The notes under the pieces: model-generated | Told to the model about the DNA's origin: nothing | Database searches by the model: none | What the model saw: only the letters and a program-made list of their open reading frames with translations | In this document: positions 27,664 through 35,630 of the stretch, in pieces | Numbering within the stretch: position 1 is the stretch's first letter | Layout: each line of letters opens with the position of its first letter | Made by a program: the position numbers and the translations under genes | Origin: Bacillota bacterium | GTDB lineage: Bacteria > Bacillota > Clostridia > Lachnospirales > Lachnospiraceae | Direction: 5' to 3' | DNA: 64,000 bases | Assembly: GCA_023390555.1 (NCBI GenBank) | Contig: JAEWCQ010000042.1 | Coordinates: forward strand, 14,067 to 78,066

Positions 27664-28596
27664 TTACATGTTTACAGAAGCCATTCTAAAATAGGTGTAT
27701 GGCTTCCCTTTTATAGAAATACTTAATTGCAAAATATTCTCCGGTGTTGTACAACCCGCAAATCCACCATCCCCTATCGCATGAATATCCGCTCCTGTTT
27801 CTTTCATTTTCAGTGCAATCAGCCGAACAGTTTCGATATCTGAGCCCTCCAGAGAACTGTTTAAAAATGTCATCGCCAATGTTCCCGGTTTGTAAGTATG
27901 CACATACTGCACGAGCTCCTGAATCATAGAAACACTGATTCCTGCTCTTGATCCAGGTGCCGGGAAATCAATACAATCCACACCGGCATCTATCAGCTGA
28001 CGAATAATATCCTTTGCATCATAGTCTGCCAATGGATCTCCTAATACCTTCTCCGTAATACCATCCTCCCACTTGCCGGCAAATACAAACAGCTTATCCC
28101 CATACTTTTTCTTTACCCAGGCTGCCGCTGCAACAACATCCGTAATGGAAGTTCCGCTTCCTGGATTTCCTCCAAGAATAATAAAGTCTACCCCCAGTTC
28201 TACACATTTTGCCACATGCTCCGGGGTACACAGCATACCCGATGCCGCATATAATTCATCCGGTTTTGCTTTATAATCCGCAGTCGGACAGCCAAGGTAA
28301 ATACCAATTGGGCGTTTTACACGATTCTTTAATTCAGAAATACTGAGTCCGCATAACCCCGGATTTTTATCCATATCATCCAAATTCATGGTATTGAGAA
28401 GCACCATATCTGCACCAAAGGCAGACATTACCTCTGTGTTCGTTACTCCCCGGACCAAACCCTTCCCATCAAAAAGAAGGTGCTGTCCCATGATTACCCG
28501 ACCTTCACTCTTATAAACGGATTCCTTCAACTCCATTGCATTCATCTTTTCAAAATCACTACCTGTTGCACTAATGAATCGTTTCACCTCACGCAT
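27664..28596 (-). CDS. TIM-barrel-like protein of unknown function (DUF7916-like)
   Basis: A 310-residue soluble protein with a beta/alpha-barrel pattern: successive strands ending in GADMVLLNT, RPIGIYLGCP, VDFIILGGNPGSG, LFVFAGKWEDG, VDCIDFPAPGSRAG and ADIHAIGDGG. It resembles proteins grouped, I believe, as DUF7916, found in PTS sugar operons. No reaction is known to me. The glycine-rich phosphate-binding loops (GGNPGSG, GDGGFAGC) suggest a phosphorylated sugar ligand. It lies between the AlsE-like and RpiB-like genes, with AGGAGG upstream, so it probably serves the same pathway. Confidence 0.6.
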   Translation of the reverse strand: MREVKRFISATGSDFEKMNAMELKESVYKSEGRVIMGQHLLFDGKGLVRGVTNTEVMSAFGADMVLLNTMNLDDMDKNPGLCGLSISELKNRVKRPIGIYLGCPTADYKAKPDELYAASGMLCTPEHVAKCVELGVDFIILGGNPGSGTSITDVVAAAAWVKKKYGDKLFVFAGKWEDGITEKVLGDPLADYDAKDIIRQLIDAGVDCIDFPAPGSRAGISVSMIQELVQYVHTYKPGTLAMTFLNSSLEGSDIETVRLIALKMKETGADIHAIGDGGFAGCTTPENILQLSISIKGKPYTYFRMASVNM

Positions 28597-28606
28597 CTTC
28601 TGCCTC

Positions 28607-29260
28607 CTATAATGCCCGTAGCTCCGGGATTATTTCACTGTATGCTCTCCCTTTTCCAAATAATGCACTGGTTCCCAATATAAAACCGGATACTCCAATT
28701 TTGGATAAAGCGGCTATCCTCTCTGGAGAACATGCACCATCTATCATGACCTTATATCCACCATACTTCTCAGCTTCGTCCGCAAAACGAATAAATTTCG
28801 CTGTTACGAAATCCAAATATTTCTGTCCGGCAAATCCCGGATTAACACTCATAATCATGACATAGTCACACAGGTACAACAGATTTTCCACTGTCTCAAA
28901 TGATGTCCCCGGATTAATAGCAATTCCTGCCTGGGCTCCTGCGTCTTTAATTTTCTGCAGCGTTCTGCACACATGCATATCCGTTTCCGGATGTATATAG
29001 ATGATCTGACAGCCAATTTTTGCAAATTTTTCTACATAGTCAGACGGATTTTTAACCATCAGATGTACATCACAAGGCTTTGCTGCCTTGTTGCAGATAT
29101 ATTCAATATCCTGCAGGCCCATCCCAAAATTTGGAACAAAGCCCCCGTCCATCACATCTAAATGAAAGATGTCGATTCCAGCTTCTTCAAGCTGTTCCAC
29201 TTCTTCCTTCAGATTTCCAAAATCTGCGCACATCATGGAGGGGCATAATAATTTTTCCAT
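28607..29260 (-). CDS. alsE: Ribulose-phosphate-3-epimerase family, probable allulose-6-phosphate 3-epimerase
   Basis: A 217-residue RPE-family TIM barrel that would convert D-allulose-6-P to fructose-6-P. It has SMMCADF at the first strand, FHLDVMDGGFVPN with the catalytic Asp and His, CDVHLMV, and MIDGACS with the second catalytic Asp. The third-strand motif IIYIHPET matches AlsE (HPET) rather than the His-x-Glu of typical ribulose epimerases. SVNPGFAGQK is also conserved. The start at 29260 has AAAGGATAAG upstream; the longer frame runs into the GH1 gene. It is the only RPE-type gene here and sits inside a sugar PTS operon. Confidence 0.82.
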   Translation of the reverse strand: MEKLLCPSMMCADFGNLKEEVEQLEEAGIDIFHLDVMDGGFVPNFGMGLQDIEYICNKAAKPCDVHLMVKNPSDYVEKFAKIGCQIIYIHPETDMHVCRTLQKIKDAGAQAGIAINPGTSFETVENLLYLCDYVMIMSVNPGFAGQKYLDFVTAKFIRFADEAEKYGGYKVMIDGACSPERIAALSKIGVSGFILGTSALFGKGRAYSEIIPELRAL

Positions 29261-29333
29261 GTACTTATCCTTTCTTTCCTCGCTATTGTTATAAAGAGGC
29301 TGGCACCACTGCCAGCCCCATTTCTCTGAATGC

Positions 29334-30809
29334 TTACGATAAATCTTCTCCATTGCTGGCAATGACCTTTTTGTACCAGTCAAAGCTGTCTTTTTTGTAG
29401 CGTTTGAAGGTTCCATTTCCTTCATCATCCACATCTACATAGATGAAACCATATCTCTTCGATACCTCACCGGTAGATGCTGCACAAAGATCAATACAGC
29501 TCCACATGGTATATCCAATCAGATTCACACCTTCATTTACCGCTTTCACCATTTCCTCAATGTGAGCAGACATATACTCCACATGATACGAATCATGAAT
29601 CGTACCATCACTCTCTAAGGTATCATGGGCACCCAGACCGTTTTCTACAATCATAAGCGGCAGCTGATAACGGTCGTTTAAATCATGCAACGCTATTCTA
29701 AGACCTAAGGCATCTATCTGCCAGCCCCAGTCTGAAGCCTTGAGGTATGGATTTTTCTTGCCATTGCTCATATTCCCTAATACAGAATCATTCCCCTCAT
29801 TGTGAGTTGTAACCAGATTAGTGGAATAGTAGGAAAATGCGAAATAGTCTACTTTTCCAGCCATAAGCGTCGCTTTATCCTCATCTGATATCTGCAAGTC
29901 CACCTGACTCTCTTCCCATACTCTTTTGGCGAAATCCGGATAATATCCTCTTGCCTGTACGTCTGCGGAGTAATAAAAGATATCCTGTATTTTCTTCTGA
30001 TTCTCATATACGTCTTTTGGATCCGGTGTCATTGGATAGGAGAACATCCCACAGTTCATGGAACCCACCATATAATCCGGGTTAATTTCATGTGCCAGTT
30101 TAACTGCTTTTGCACTTGCCAGCAGCTGATGATGCAGCTTTAAATAAAGCTCTTGCTTTTCTTCGCTGGAAATGTCTGGTTTCATATTGCCGACCATAAT
30201 TTCTACATTAATCTCATTGAAGGTGATCCAATATTTAACCAGATTCTTATATTCTGTAAAGCATACTCTGGCAAATTCCACGAACTCTTCAACAAGCTGT
30301 CTACTAGACCACCCGCACTGTTCTTCAATGTAATAGACTGGCATATCGTATTTGTATAACGTTACTACCGGCTCAATGTTATACTTCTTACATTCACTGA
30401 GCACATCACGATAGAATTCAACACCCTTCTGGTTCACACCATTCTGAAACCCATGTGGATAGATTCTTGCCCACGAGATAGACAGATTCAGTGCTTTAAA
30501 TCCCATCTCAGCAAAATATCCGATGTCTTCTTTATAATGATGATAGAAATCGATTGCCTGATGATTCGGATAATGTTCTCCCTCTATCAGAGCATACCTT
30601 GCTCCCTTCGGAAGATTTCCGGTAATCATGATTGGCATTTTCCCATAGCTGCCATCTTCATTTCTATAAGTAATCTCTCTTGGTCTTGCGGCTCCACCAA
30701 TTGTCATATAATCTGTCTCTGTAGGTGCTCTTCCATCTTCATCCCAGGCACCCTCACACTGTGCCGCTGAGATATCGCCACCCCACAGGAAATCTTTTCT
30801 TAAACCCAT
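29334..30809 (-). CDS. GH1 6-phospho-beta-glycosidase (Lac-type PTS operon)
   Basis: A 491-residue family-1 glycosidase. The acid/base Glu199 lies in TFNEINVE and the nucleophile Glu389 in VENG. The 6-phosphate-binding signature STGEVSKRYGFIYVD (residues 445-459) marks it as a phospho-beta-glycosidase acting on PTS products in the cytosol. It follows the EIIC gene with an AGAGGTAAAA ribosome site. Together with downstream isomerase and epimerase genes of the allose type, the glycone may be allose-6-P rather than glucose-6-P; the sequence alone does not settle this. Confidence 0.92.
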   Translation of the reverse strand: MGLRKDFLWGGDISAAQCEGAWDEDGRAPTETDYMTIGGAARPREITYRNEDGSYGKMPIMITGNLPKGARYALIEGEHYPNHQAIDFYHHYKEDIGYFAEMGFKALNLSISWARIYPHGFQNGVNQKGVEFYRDVLSECKKYNIEPVVTLYKYDMPVYYIEEQCGWSSRQLVEEFVEFARVCFTEYKNLVKYWITFNEINVEIMVGNMKPDISSEEKQELYLKLHHQLLASAKAVKLAHEINPDYMVGSMNCGMFSYPMTPDPKDVYENQKKIQDIFYYSADVQARGYYPDFAKRVWEESQVDLQISDEDKATLMAGKVDYFAFSYYSTNLVTTHNEGNDSVLGNMSNGKKNPYLKASDWGWQIDALGLRIALHDLNDRYQLPLMIVENGLGAHDTLESDGTIHDSYHVEYMSAHIEEMVKAVNEGVNLIGYTMWSCIDLCAASTGEVSKRYGFIYVDVDDEGNGTFKRYKKDSFDWYKKVIASNGEDLS

Positions 30810-30851
30810 ATTTTACCTCTACTCTTTCTGTATAAGTACATAATCGGTGTC

Positions 30852-32129
30852 TTAAGCTGCTGTGATTTTCTTCTCTTCTTTCAGTGCCTGACTATCTAAC
30901 ACTCTAAAAAATGGCAGATAAACTATTACGCTTAATGCACACATAAGAATCAGGAATATTCCAAGTCCAATACCGCCGCCTAATAAGAATCCAACGATTG
31001 GTCCCGGCATAACCATAACTCCAAAGTTAACAACCGGTGTCGTAAAGAGCCCAATATTCAAACATAAATACATTAATGTATATACAATTAATGGCAGTCC
31101 AAGAAATGGAATCAGCAAAATCGGATTCAACACAACAGGCATACCATATACGGTAGGTTCAATAATGTTGAACAGACCAGGTATCAGAGACACCTTACCC
31201 TGTGCCTTGTATCGCTCGCTCTTAGAGAAAAATGCCATATCCACATATAATCCAAACATGCACCCAGGTCCGCCGATAAACTGAAGAACCATAAAGAATG
31301 TCATCATGCTTAATAGATATGGTGCTGCCTGTCCTTGATTTGCAGCTTCAATATTTGCTAATAAAGGAGCAGTCATTATTGTCATCATAATCGGATATAC
31401 CACTAAAGTACCATGGATTCCAAACCACCATAAGAGGCAGCATACAAAAAGAAGAATCAGATGTCCTGCAAAGGTATTTCCCACTGATGTAAGTGGTGTC
31501 TGAATCATTGCATAAATGAAATCCGTAAAGCTGCCAAAACTTGTCATCGCAAAAATGCCTCTTAACGCAATGAATGGAACAATGGTAATGAGTGCTGGTG
31601 GTATATTCGCAAAACTATTTGATACAAACTCCGGAACAGCTTCTGGAAGCTTAATAATCAGATGTTTCTTAACTATAAATGCAAAAATCGAAGGTGCAAC
31701 TAATGCTACGAGCATAGCTGTGATAACACCCTGAGCACCGAAATAGCTTGTATTAATTACCGTCGCGCCCGCTTCTGTCGTCGTGAGCGGTGTAATCAAC
31801 AAAAAGGAAAGCAAACTGATCAGTCCCGTATGGAATGGATCTACGCCCTTTTTCTCACCTAACGTCTTTCCAATTGCAAAAACCATAAAAAATGCGAATA
31901 AATTACAGATATTTACTGCTGTTGAAAGCAGTTCGTATAACCCACAGCTCTTCAACAGATTTGTCCATGGTGTAATTGGCAAACTATAAATCAGCTGCAG
32001 AATCGCCCCTCCCATTAAGACAGGCATGGTCCCCATCATACCCTGTGTAATCGAGCTGATATACATATTGTTCTGCATCTTACCAGCTAACGGTAATATT
32101 TTTTCCTGTAACACGTTAGATTTTGCCAT
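30852..32129 (-). CDS. PTS EIIC, lactose/cellobiose family
   Basis: A 425-residue membrane transporter of the CelB/LacE EIIC family, with about ten helices. Conserved parts include GMMGTMPVLMGGAILQLIYS near the start and FNIIEPTVYGMPVVLNPIL (around residues 325-345), the NIxEP substrate motif with its Glu. It moves and couples phosphorylation of a beta-glycoside, with EIIA and EIIB encoded upstream. The ribosome site is AAAGGAGGAG. Confidence 0.93.
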   Translation of the reverse strand: MAKSNVLQEKILPLAGKMQNNMYISSITQGMMGTMPVLMGGAILQLIYSLPITPWTNLLKSCGLYELLSTAVNICNLFAFFMVFAIGKTLGEKKGVDPFHTGLISLLSFLLITPLTTTEAGATVINTSYFGAQGVITAMLVALVAPSIFAFIVKKHLIIKLPEAVPEFVSNSFANIPPALITIVPFIALRGIFAMTSFGSFTDFIYAMIQTPLTSVGNTFAGHLILLFVCCLLWWFGIHGTLVVYPIMMTIMTAPLLANIEAANQGQAAPYLLSMMTFFMVLQFIGGPGCMFGLYVDMAFFSKSERYKAQGKVSLIPGLFNIIEPTVYGMPVVLNPILLIPFLGLPLIVYTLMYLCLNIGLFTTPVVNFGVMVMPGPIVGFLLGGGIGLGIFLILMCALSVIVYLPFFRVLDSQALKEEKKITAA

Positions 32130-32143
32130 CTTCTCTCCTCCTT

Positions 32144-32455
32144 TTACCAGCCAAACTGATCGGCCAGGTCATTAAAAATTTTCTCCCCGTTCATCATTCC
32201 GTAATCTGTCATGGGTATCACAATTACTGGAATGTCTGGGAACTGTGCTTTTACCTTTTTCTCCTCATATGCGATCTGTGGCCCCAATAGAATTACATTA
32301 CTTCCCGGTGCAGCATTCTTTAATTCAGCAACCGGATATGCATTACATTCTGTCTTTTCAAATCCTTTTTTTTCGGAAGCTGTTATGATTTTCTTGCATA
32401 AAAGGCTGGTTGACATACCCCCTGCGCATGCTAATGTAATTTTAAGTGTATTCAT
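32144..32455 (-). CDS. PTS EIIB, lactose/cellobiose family
   Basis: A 103-residue EIIB with the phosphorylated Cys10 in LACAGGMSTS. The start at 32455 is set by AAAGGAGAAGG; a longer frame exists but lacks a ribosome site. It takes phosphate from the neighbouring EIIA and passes it to the sugar at EIIC. Confidence 0.93.
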   Translation of the reverse strand: MNTLKITLACAGGMSTSLLCKKIITASEKKGFEKTECNAYPVAELKNAAPGSNVILLGPQIAYEEKKVKAQFPDIPVIVIPMTDYGMMNGEKIFNDLADQFGW

Positions 32456-32483
32456 ATTCCTTCTCCTTTCTTTTAATGATGAA

Positions 32484-32807
32484 TTAACCAAGCAATTGCT
32501 TGTATAAAGCTACGATCTCTGCGGCCATATCCTTCATAATAATTGCCATTGTTACGTGATCCTGCGCATGAATAAGGATTATATTAACGGGTACCTTATC
32601 TCCATTTGCCTCTTTTTGAATCAAATGATACTGAGCTATATGTGATTGATTCAGTTTCTCTTCTGCAATTTTGAGAAGCTCCTCTGCTTCTTCAAAATGT
32701 CCCTGTTTTGCTTCATTTATTGCACGCATGGAATCGGACTTTGAATCCCCTGCCATTGCAATTAATTGGAATGCGTCCTGATATTCTTCATCTGACACAT
32801 TTATCAC
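32484..32807 (-). CDS. PTS EIIA, lactose/cellobiose family
   Basis: A 107-residue helical EIIA. The phospho-acceptor His80 lies in ILIHAQDHVTMA. It is the first gene of the operon (EIIA-EIIB-EIIC-GH1-alsE-like-TIM barrel-rpiB-like-DUF4867-like). AAGGAGGTGATAA precedes it. The promoter and operator are at 32829-32889. Confidence 0.93.
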   Translation of the reverse strand: MINVSDEEYQDAFQLIAMAGDSKSDSMRAINEAKQGHFEEAEELLKIAEEKLNQSHIAQYHLIQKEANGDKVPVNIILIHAQDHVTMAIIMKDMAAEIVALYKQLLG

Positions 32808-32828
32808 CTCCTTGAACCTTATGACGTT

Positions 32829-32889
32829 ATTGTAGTCTGTTCACTTTTAGAAATCAAAGCATCTAATTACCTTTAACATAACGGTAAAT
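32829..32889 (-). promoter_or_regulatory. Promoter A with palindromic activator site (PTS operon)
   Basis: On the minus strand, a -35 TTGATT (32852-32857), 17 bp and a -10 TACAAT (32829-32834) lie behind an upstream palindrome with arms ATTTACC and GGTAATT (32865-32889). Promoter B at 35289-35349 has the same layout and nearly the same sequence. Confidence 0.75.
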
Positions 32890-32931
32890 TTCGATAAAAT
32901 TTCATACATGAAAATAAATGTTTCCATTCTA

Positions 32932-32967
32932 AAAAGCCATTGTCAGCATGCGATGACAATGGCTTTT
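32932..32967 (-). terminator. Terminator of the LicR-like gene
   Basis: AAAAGCCATTGTCA (32932-32945) pairs with TGACAATGGCTTTT (32954-32967); T5 follows on the minus strand. It separates the regulator from promoter A. Confidence 0.9.
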
Positions 32968-32981
32968 ATTCCTAATTATAC

Positions 32982-34916
32982 TTATACATTTGTTCCGTTT
33001 GCTCTCTCGCTTACAGTCTTTACAAATCCTTCAAAGGTCCGATCCTGTATCACATACTTAATCTTTTCCTTATCCATCATAAATTCTGATGTTTTTTCAT
33101 AGAAGTCTTGCAGGTTGCCCTCATGCTTCGATGAGATCGCCATAAGAATAACTATGGAAACTTTCTGCCTGCTCCAAAATACAGGCTTATCCAGAACACA
33201 AACTGCTGCAAAATTATGTTCCGATACTATTCCGAAAGAATGTGGAAACGCTGTCTTTTCTCCAAAATCTGTTGCTCCCATACTTTCTCTTTGCAGCACG
33301 CTTGCGGCAAATCCTTCCGGAAGCTGCTCGTATTTGCAAATCTCGGCACACATATACTCTATGACATCTTCCTTACTCTTAAATGTTACACCCGTAAAAA
33401 AGAATTCCGGCCTGTAGAACTGTCTCAACGCTTCATCCGATGTATTCTGTAATTTCTTCCGCAGCTGGCTTATTTCATTGTCATCCAAAAACATCTTTAC
33501 TTCCATAATCGGTCTGGAAACGGATATTCCAATCGGCATTGTCGTAAATATATAGTCAATCTCTTTCATTGGATAATCCGGAAGATCTCCTATATTGCAG
33601 ACCTCCACCCGATCCAGATATTGGCCAAATGCATTTCTGTACTGCCACGCCAGAAGCTCGGCGCTTGTTTTACCGGTCGCGCATACCACAAGAATATTCT
33701 TTTTTCGTCTCACCTGGTCCTTAATCAGCTTGCTCTCCTGAATTGCCAATTCAAAAATAAGCGCAATATACCCTATTTCGTCTTCCGACAGTCTCTTGTT
33801 ATGCTTCTGTTCAATTGGAACCACAGCCTGTACCGCAATCGTATATGCATAGGAATAGTTCTTTCGTATATCTTCAATCAGCGGATTTTTAAGGGCCATA
33901 TGGTATTTCAGACGAATTTCCAGGGATACCATATGCTTTGCCAGTGCCATCTTAACCGCAAAGTCATTTCTCAGATCCACTTTCAGCATTTCATAAACGC
34001 TCTTCAGCATGGTTTCTACCATACCAAATATTTCCTCAGATATAACCAGATTCGGCTTACCTCCTTCATAAATCGAAGTGATACGTTTGCCACTGATATG
34101 AATTGTAATAAAAATAATTTCATCTTCATTAAATGCTACCTGGAATTCCTTCTCTATTTCCTCACAAATAGCTTTTGCTACTTGATAATTCTTGCTATCT
34201 AATACCTGTGAATCTTTCACTTCCTCCGGAAAGCTAATTCCATAACCCTTTTTCAAACGTTTCATCGTTGTATACATATGCAAAATCAAATTCTGAAAAG
34301 ACAATTCCGGGATGGACATCTCCTGACGTTGAAAGACTCTTCGCAGTATTTCTGATATTCTATATTTTTCCTGCTCTGCAATCTGCAGGCTGTCCTCTGC
34401 AAGAATCCCCCTTTTCATCACATAGTTAGTAATACAGGACCTCAAATTAAACTCCGTTCCCTCTACACGCATGCCATGCTTTGCCCTTGATACCAACTGT
34501 ACATCATAGACTGCCAGACGCTGTTTCACATTGCGCAGATCCTTCTGTAATGTAGAATCACTGATATACAGCAGCTCACATAGTTCTTCAATCTGCACAT
34601 AATCCTCATGGAACAGAAGATACGCCAATATAAATTCTATTCGCTCTTCCACATTGACGGGTGTTGCTGTTCCCTTCTGATTTTTCTGCTGATTTAGAAA
34701 TTCTTTGTATTTTTCCCGATTATGCACAACTAAATGGAATCCATAGCCATGCTTGGATTCTACTGCCGCACCATATTCGACAAGGCAATCATTCAGTCTC
34801 TTAACGTCCTGCCTGATTGTTTTCTCACTTAAGAACAGCTTACCTGATAAAATATTTGATGTTATATACTCATCCTCTGGAATTTGCTCCCATAAATCCC
34901 ATAATCTTCGTTCCAT
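32982..34916 (-). CDS. LicR/BglG-type PRD transcriptional activator
   Basis: A 644-residue multidomain regulator. It has two N-terminal helix-turn-helix parts (about 1-170, e.g. LSEKTIRQDVKRLND and ISDSTLQKDLRNVKQ), PRD1 and PRD2 (about 180-400, with conserved His in LILHMYTT and MALAKHMVSLEIRLKYH), an EIIB-like domain with Cys in VVCATGKTSAELL, and a C-terminal EIIA-type domain with His in TAFPHSFG. Such proteins activate PTS operons when substrate is transported, and phosphorylation sets their activity. The start at 34916 follows GGGAGGG. It probably binds the palindromes at promoters A and B. It lies directly upstream of the PTS operon. Confidence 0.92.
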   Translation of the reverse strand: MERRLWDLWEQIPEDEYITSNILSGKLFLSEKTIRQDVKRLNDCLVEYGAAVESKHGYGFHLVVHNREKYKEFLNQQKNQKGTATPVNVEERIEFILAYLLFHEDYVQIEELCELLYISDSTLQKDLRNVKQRLAVYDVQLVSRAKHGMRVEGTEFNLRSCITNYVMKRGILAEDSLQIAEQEKYRISEILRRVFQRQEMSIPELSFQNLILHMYTTMKRLKKGYGISFPEEVKDSQVLDSKNYQVAKAICEEIEKEFQVAFNEDEIIFITIHISGKRITSIYEGGKPNLVISEEIFGMVETMLKSVYEMLKVDLRNDFAVKMALAKHMVSLEIRLKYHMALKNPLIEDIRKNYSYAYTIAVQAVVPIEQKHNKRLSEDEIGYIALIFELAIQESKLIKDQVRRKKNILVVCATGKTSAELLAWQYRNAFGQYLDRVEVCNIGDLPDYPMKEIDYIFTTMPIGISVSRPIMEVKMFLDDNEISQLRKKLQNTSDEALRQFYRPEFFFTGVTFKSKEDVIEYMCAEICKYEQLPEGFAASVLQRESMGATDFGEKTAFPHSFGIVSEHNFAAVCVLDKPVFWSRQKVSIVILMAISSKHEGNLQDFYEKTSEFMMDKEKIKYVIQDRTFEGFVKTVSERANGTNV

Positions 34917-35016
34917 CCGTCCCTCCCTCATTTCGAGTCAAGTTTCCATTAACTGTTATTCGAATTTAATTTTGTGCCTCGAATTTTTTCACGTAAGTTT
35001 AAAATCATGGAGGGAC

Positions 35017-35256
35017 TTACAGAACGTTCTTCAAATCCCATATTAAAAGCTTCTTTTGATTACATTTTTTATTACCACATACCCATATTCTTCCTATTAT
35101 AATTCCGTTAAATACACGTTTCCCCACATAATTATTTTCTAGTTTTCTACAAGGTCTTAACTTCAAAATAATGGCTTCCTTTACTAATAAACTGGCTGGT
35201 CTTGCATGAATTCCTAATTTATCTTTAACCACATATTCAAATTCTTTTCTATTCAT
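35017..35256 (-). pseudogene. HPr-like gene with decayed C-terminal half
   Basis: The first 27 residues are a good HPr: KDKLGIHARPASLLVKEA with the phosphorylatable His17. The rest (to 79 residues) does not match HPr well. Only vague traces of the central GKxVNxKSIMGxMSLG region remain, in VGKRVFNGIIIGRIWVCG. The other frames are interrupted by stops. It is probably a degenerate duplicated HPr, or a very divergent one. It is transcribed from promoter B, ahead of the LicR-like gene. Confidence 0.6.
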
Positions 35257-35288
35257 TCAGTTCCGCTTACTTCATTTTCTATGAAATT

Positions 35289-35349
35289 ATTTTAGCCTGT
35301 TCTTTTTTAGAAAGCAAAGCACCTAATTACCTTTTGCAAAACGGTAATT
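35289..35349 (-). promoter_or_regulatory. Promoter B with palindromic activator site (HPr-like/LicR-like)
   Basis: On the minus strand, a -35 TTGCTT (35312-35317), 17 bp and a -10 TAAAAT (35289-35294) lie behind the palindrome AATTACC-N11-GGTAATT (35325-35349). The whole block, about 75 bp, is a near copy of promoter A with identical spacing. Confidence 0.75.
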
Positions 35350-35450
35350 TTCGATAATAAAGTGTATCTTCTTAAATTTACAGTATAAGCTGTTTTGAAA
35401 ACAACAGACTTGATTGCTGGTGTTTTTCATAAGTAAAACATATGCCTAAT

Positions 35451-35493
35451 AAAAAACGCAGTACACATAGATTTTCTCTATGTGTACTGCGTT
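35451..35493 (-). terminator. Terminator of the beta-glucoside PTS operon
   Basis: A 17-bp perfect stem (35455-35471 with 35477-35493), a 5-nt loop, and T6 on the minus strand. It lies 137 bases after the flavoenzyme gene. The remaining part of the 35257-35630 gap shows no gene. Confidence 0.92.
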
Positions 35494-35630
35494 ATAATAT
35501 TTATTTGTTCCCTATTTTCCAAGAACTCTTGTATCTGAAAATTCATTTACAGAATGTGCTAATGCATAACAGGTTCCAGATACAGTATATAATAAGACTT
35601 CATTTTGCTGCTTGCTTCCACCTCGAACGC

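Noticed and set aside
28607..29260. Calling the epimerase a housekeeping ribulose-phosphate epimerase
   Set aside because: It lies inside a PTS sugar operon and has the HPET motif of allulose-6-phosphate epimerase.
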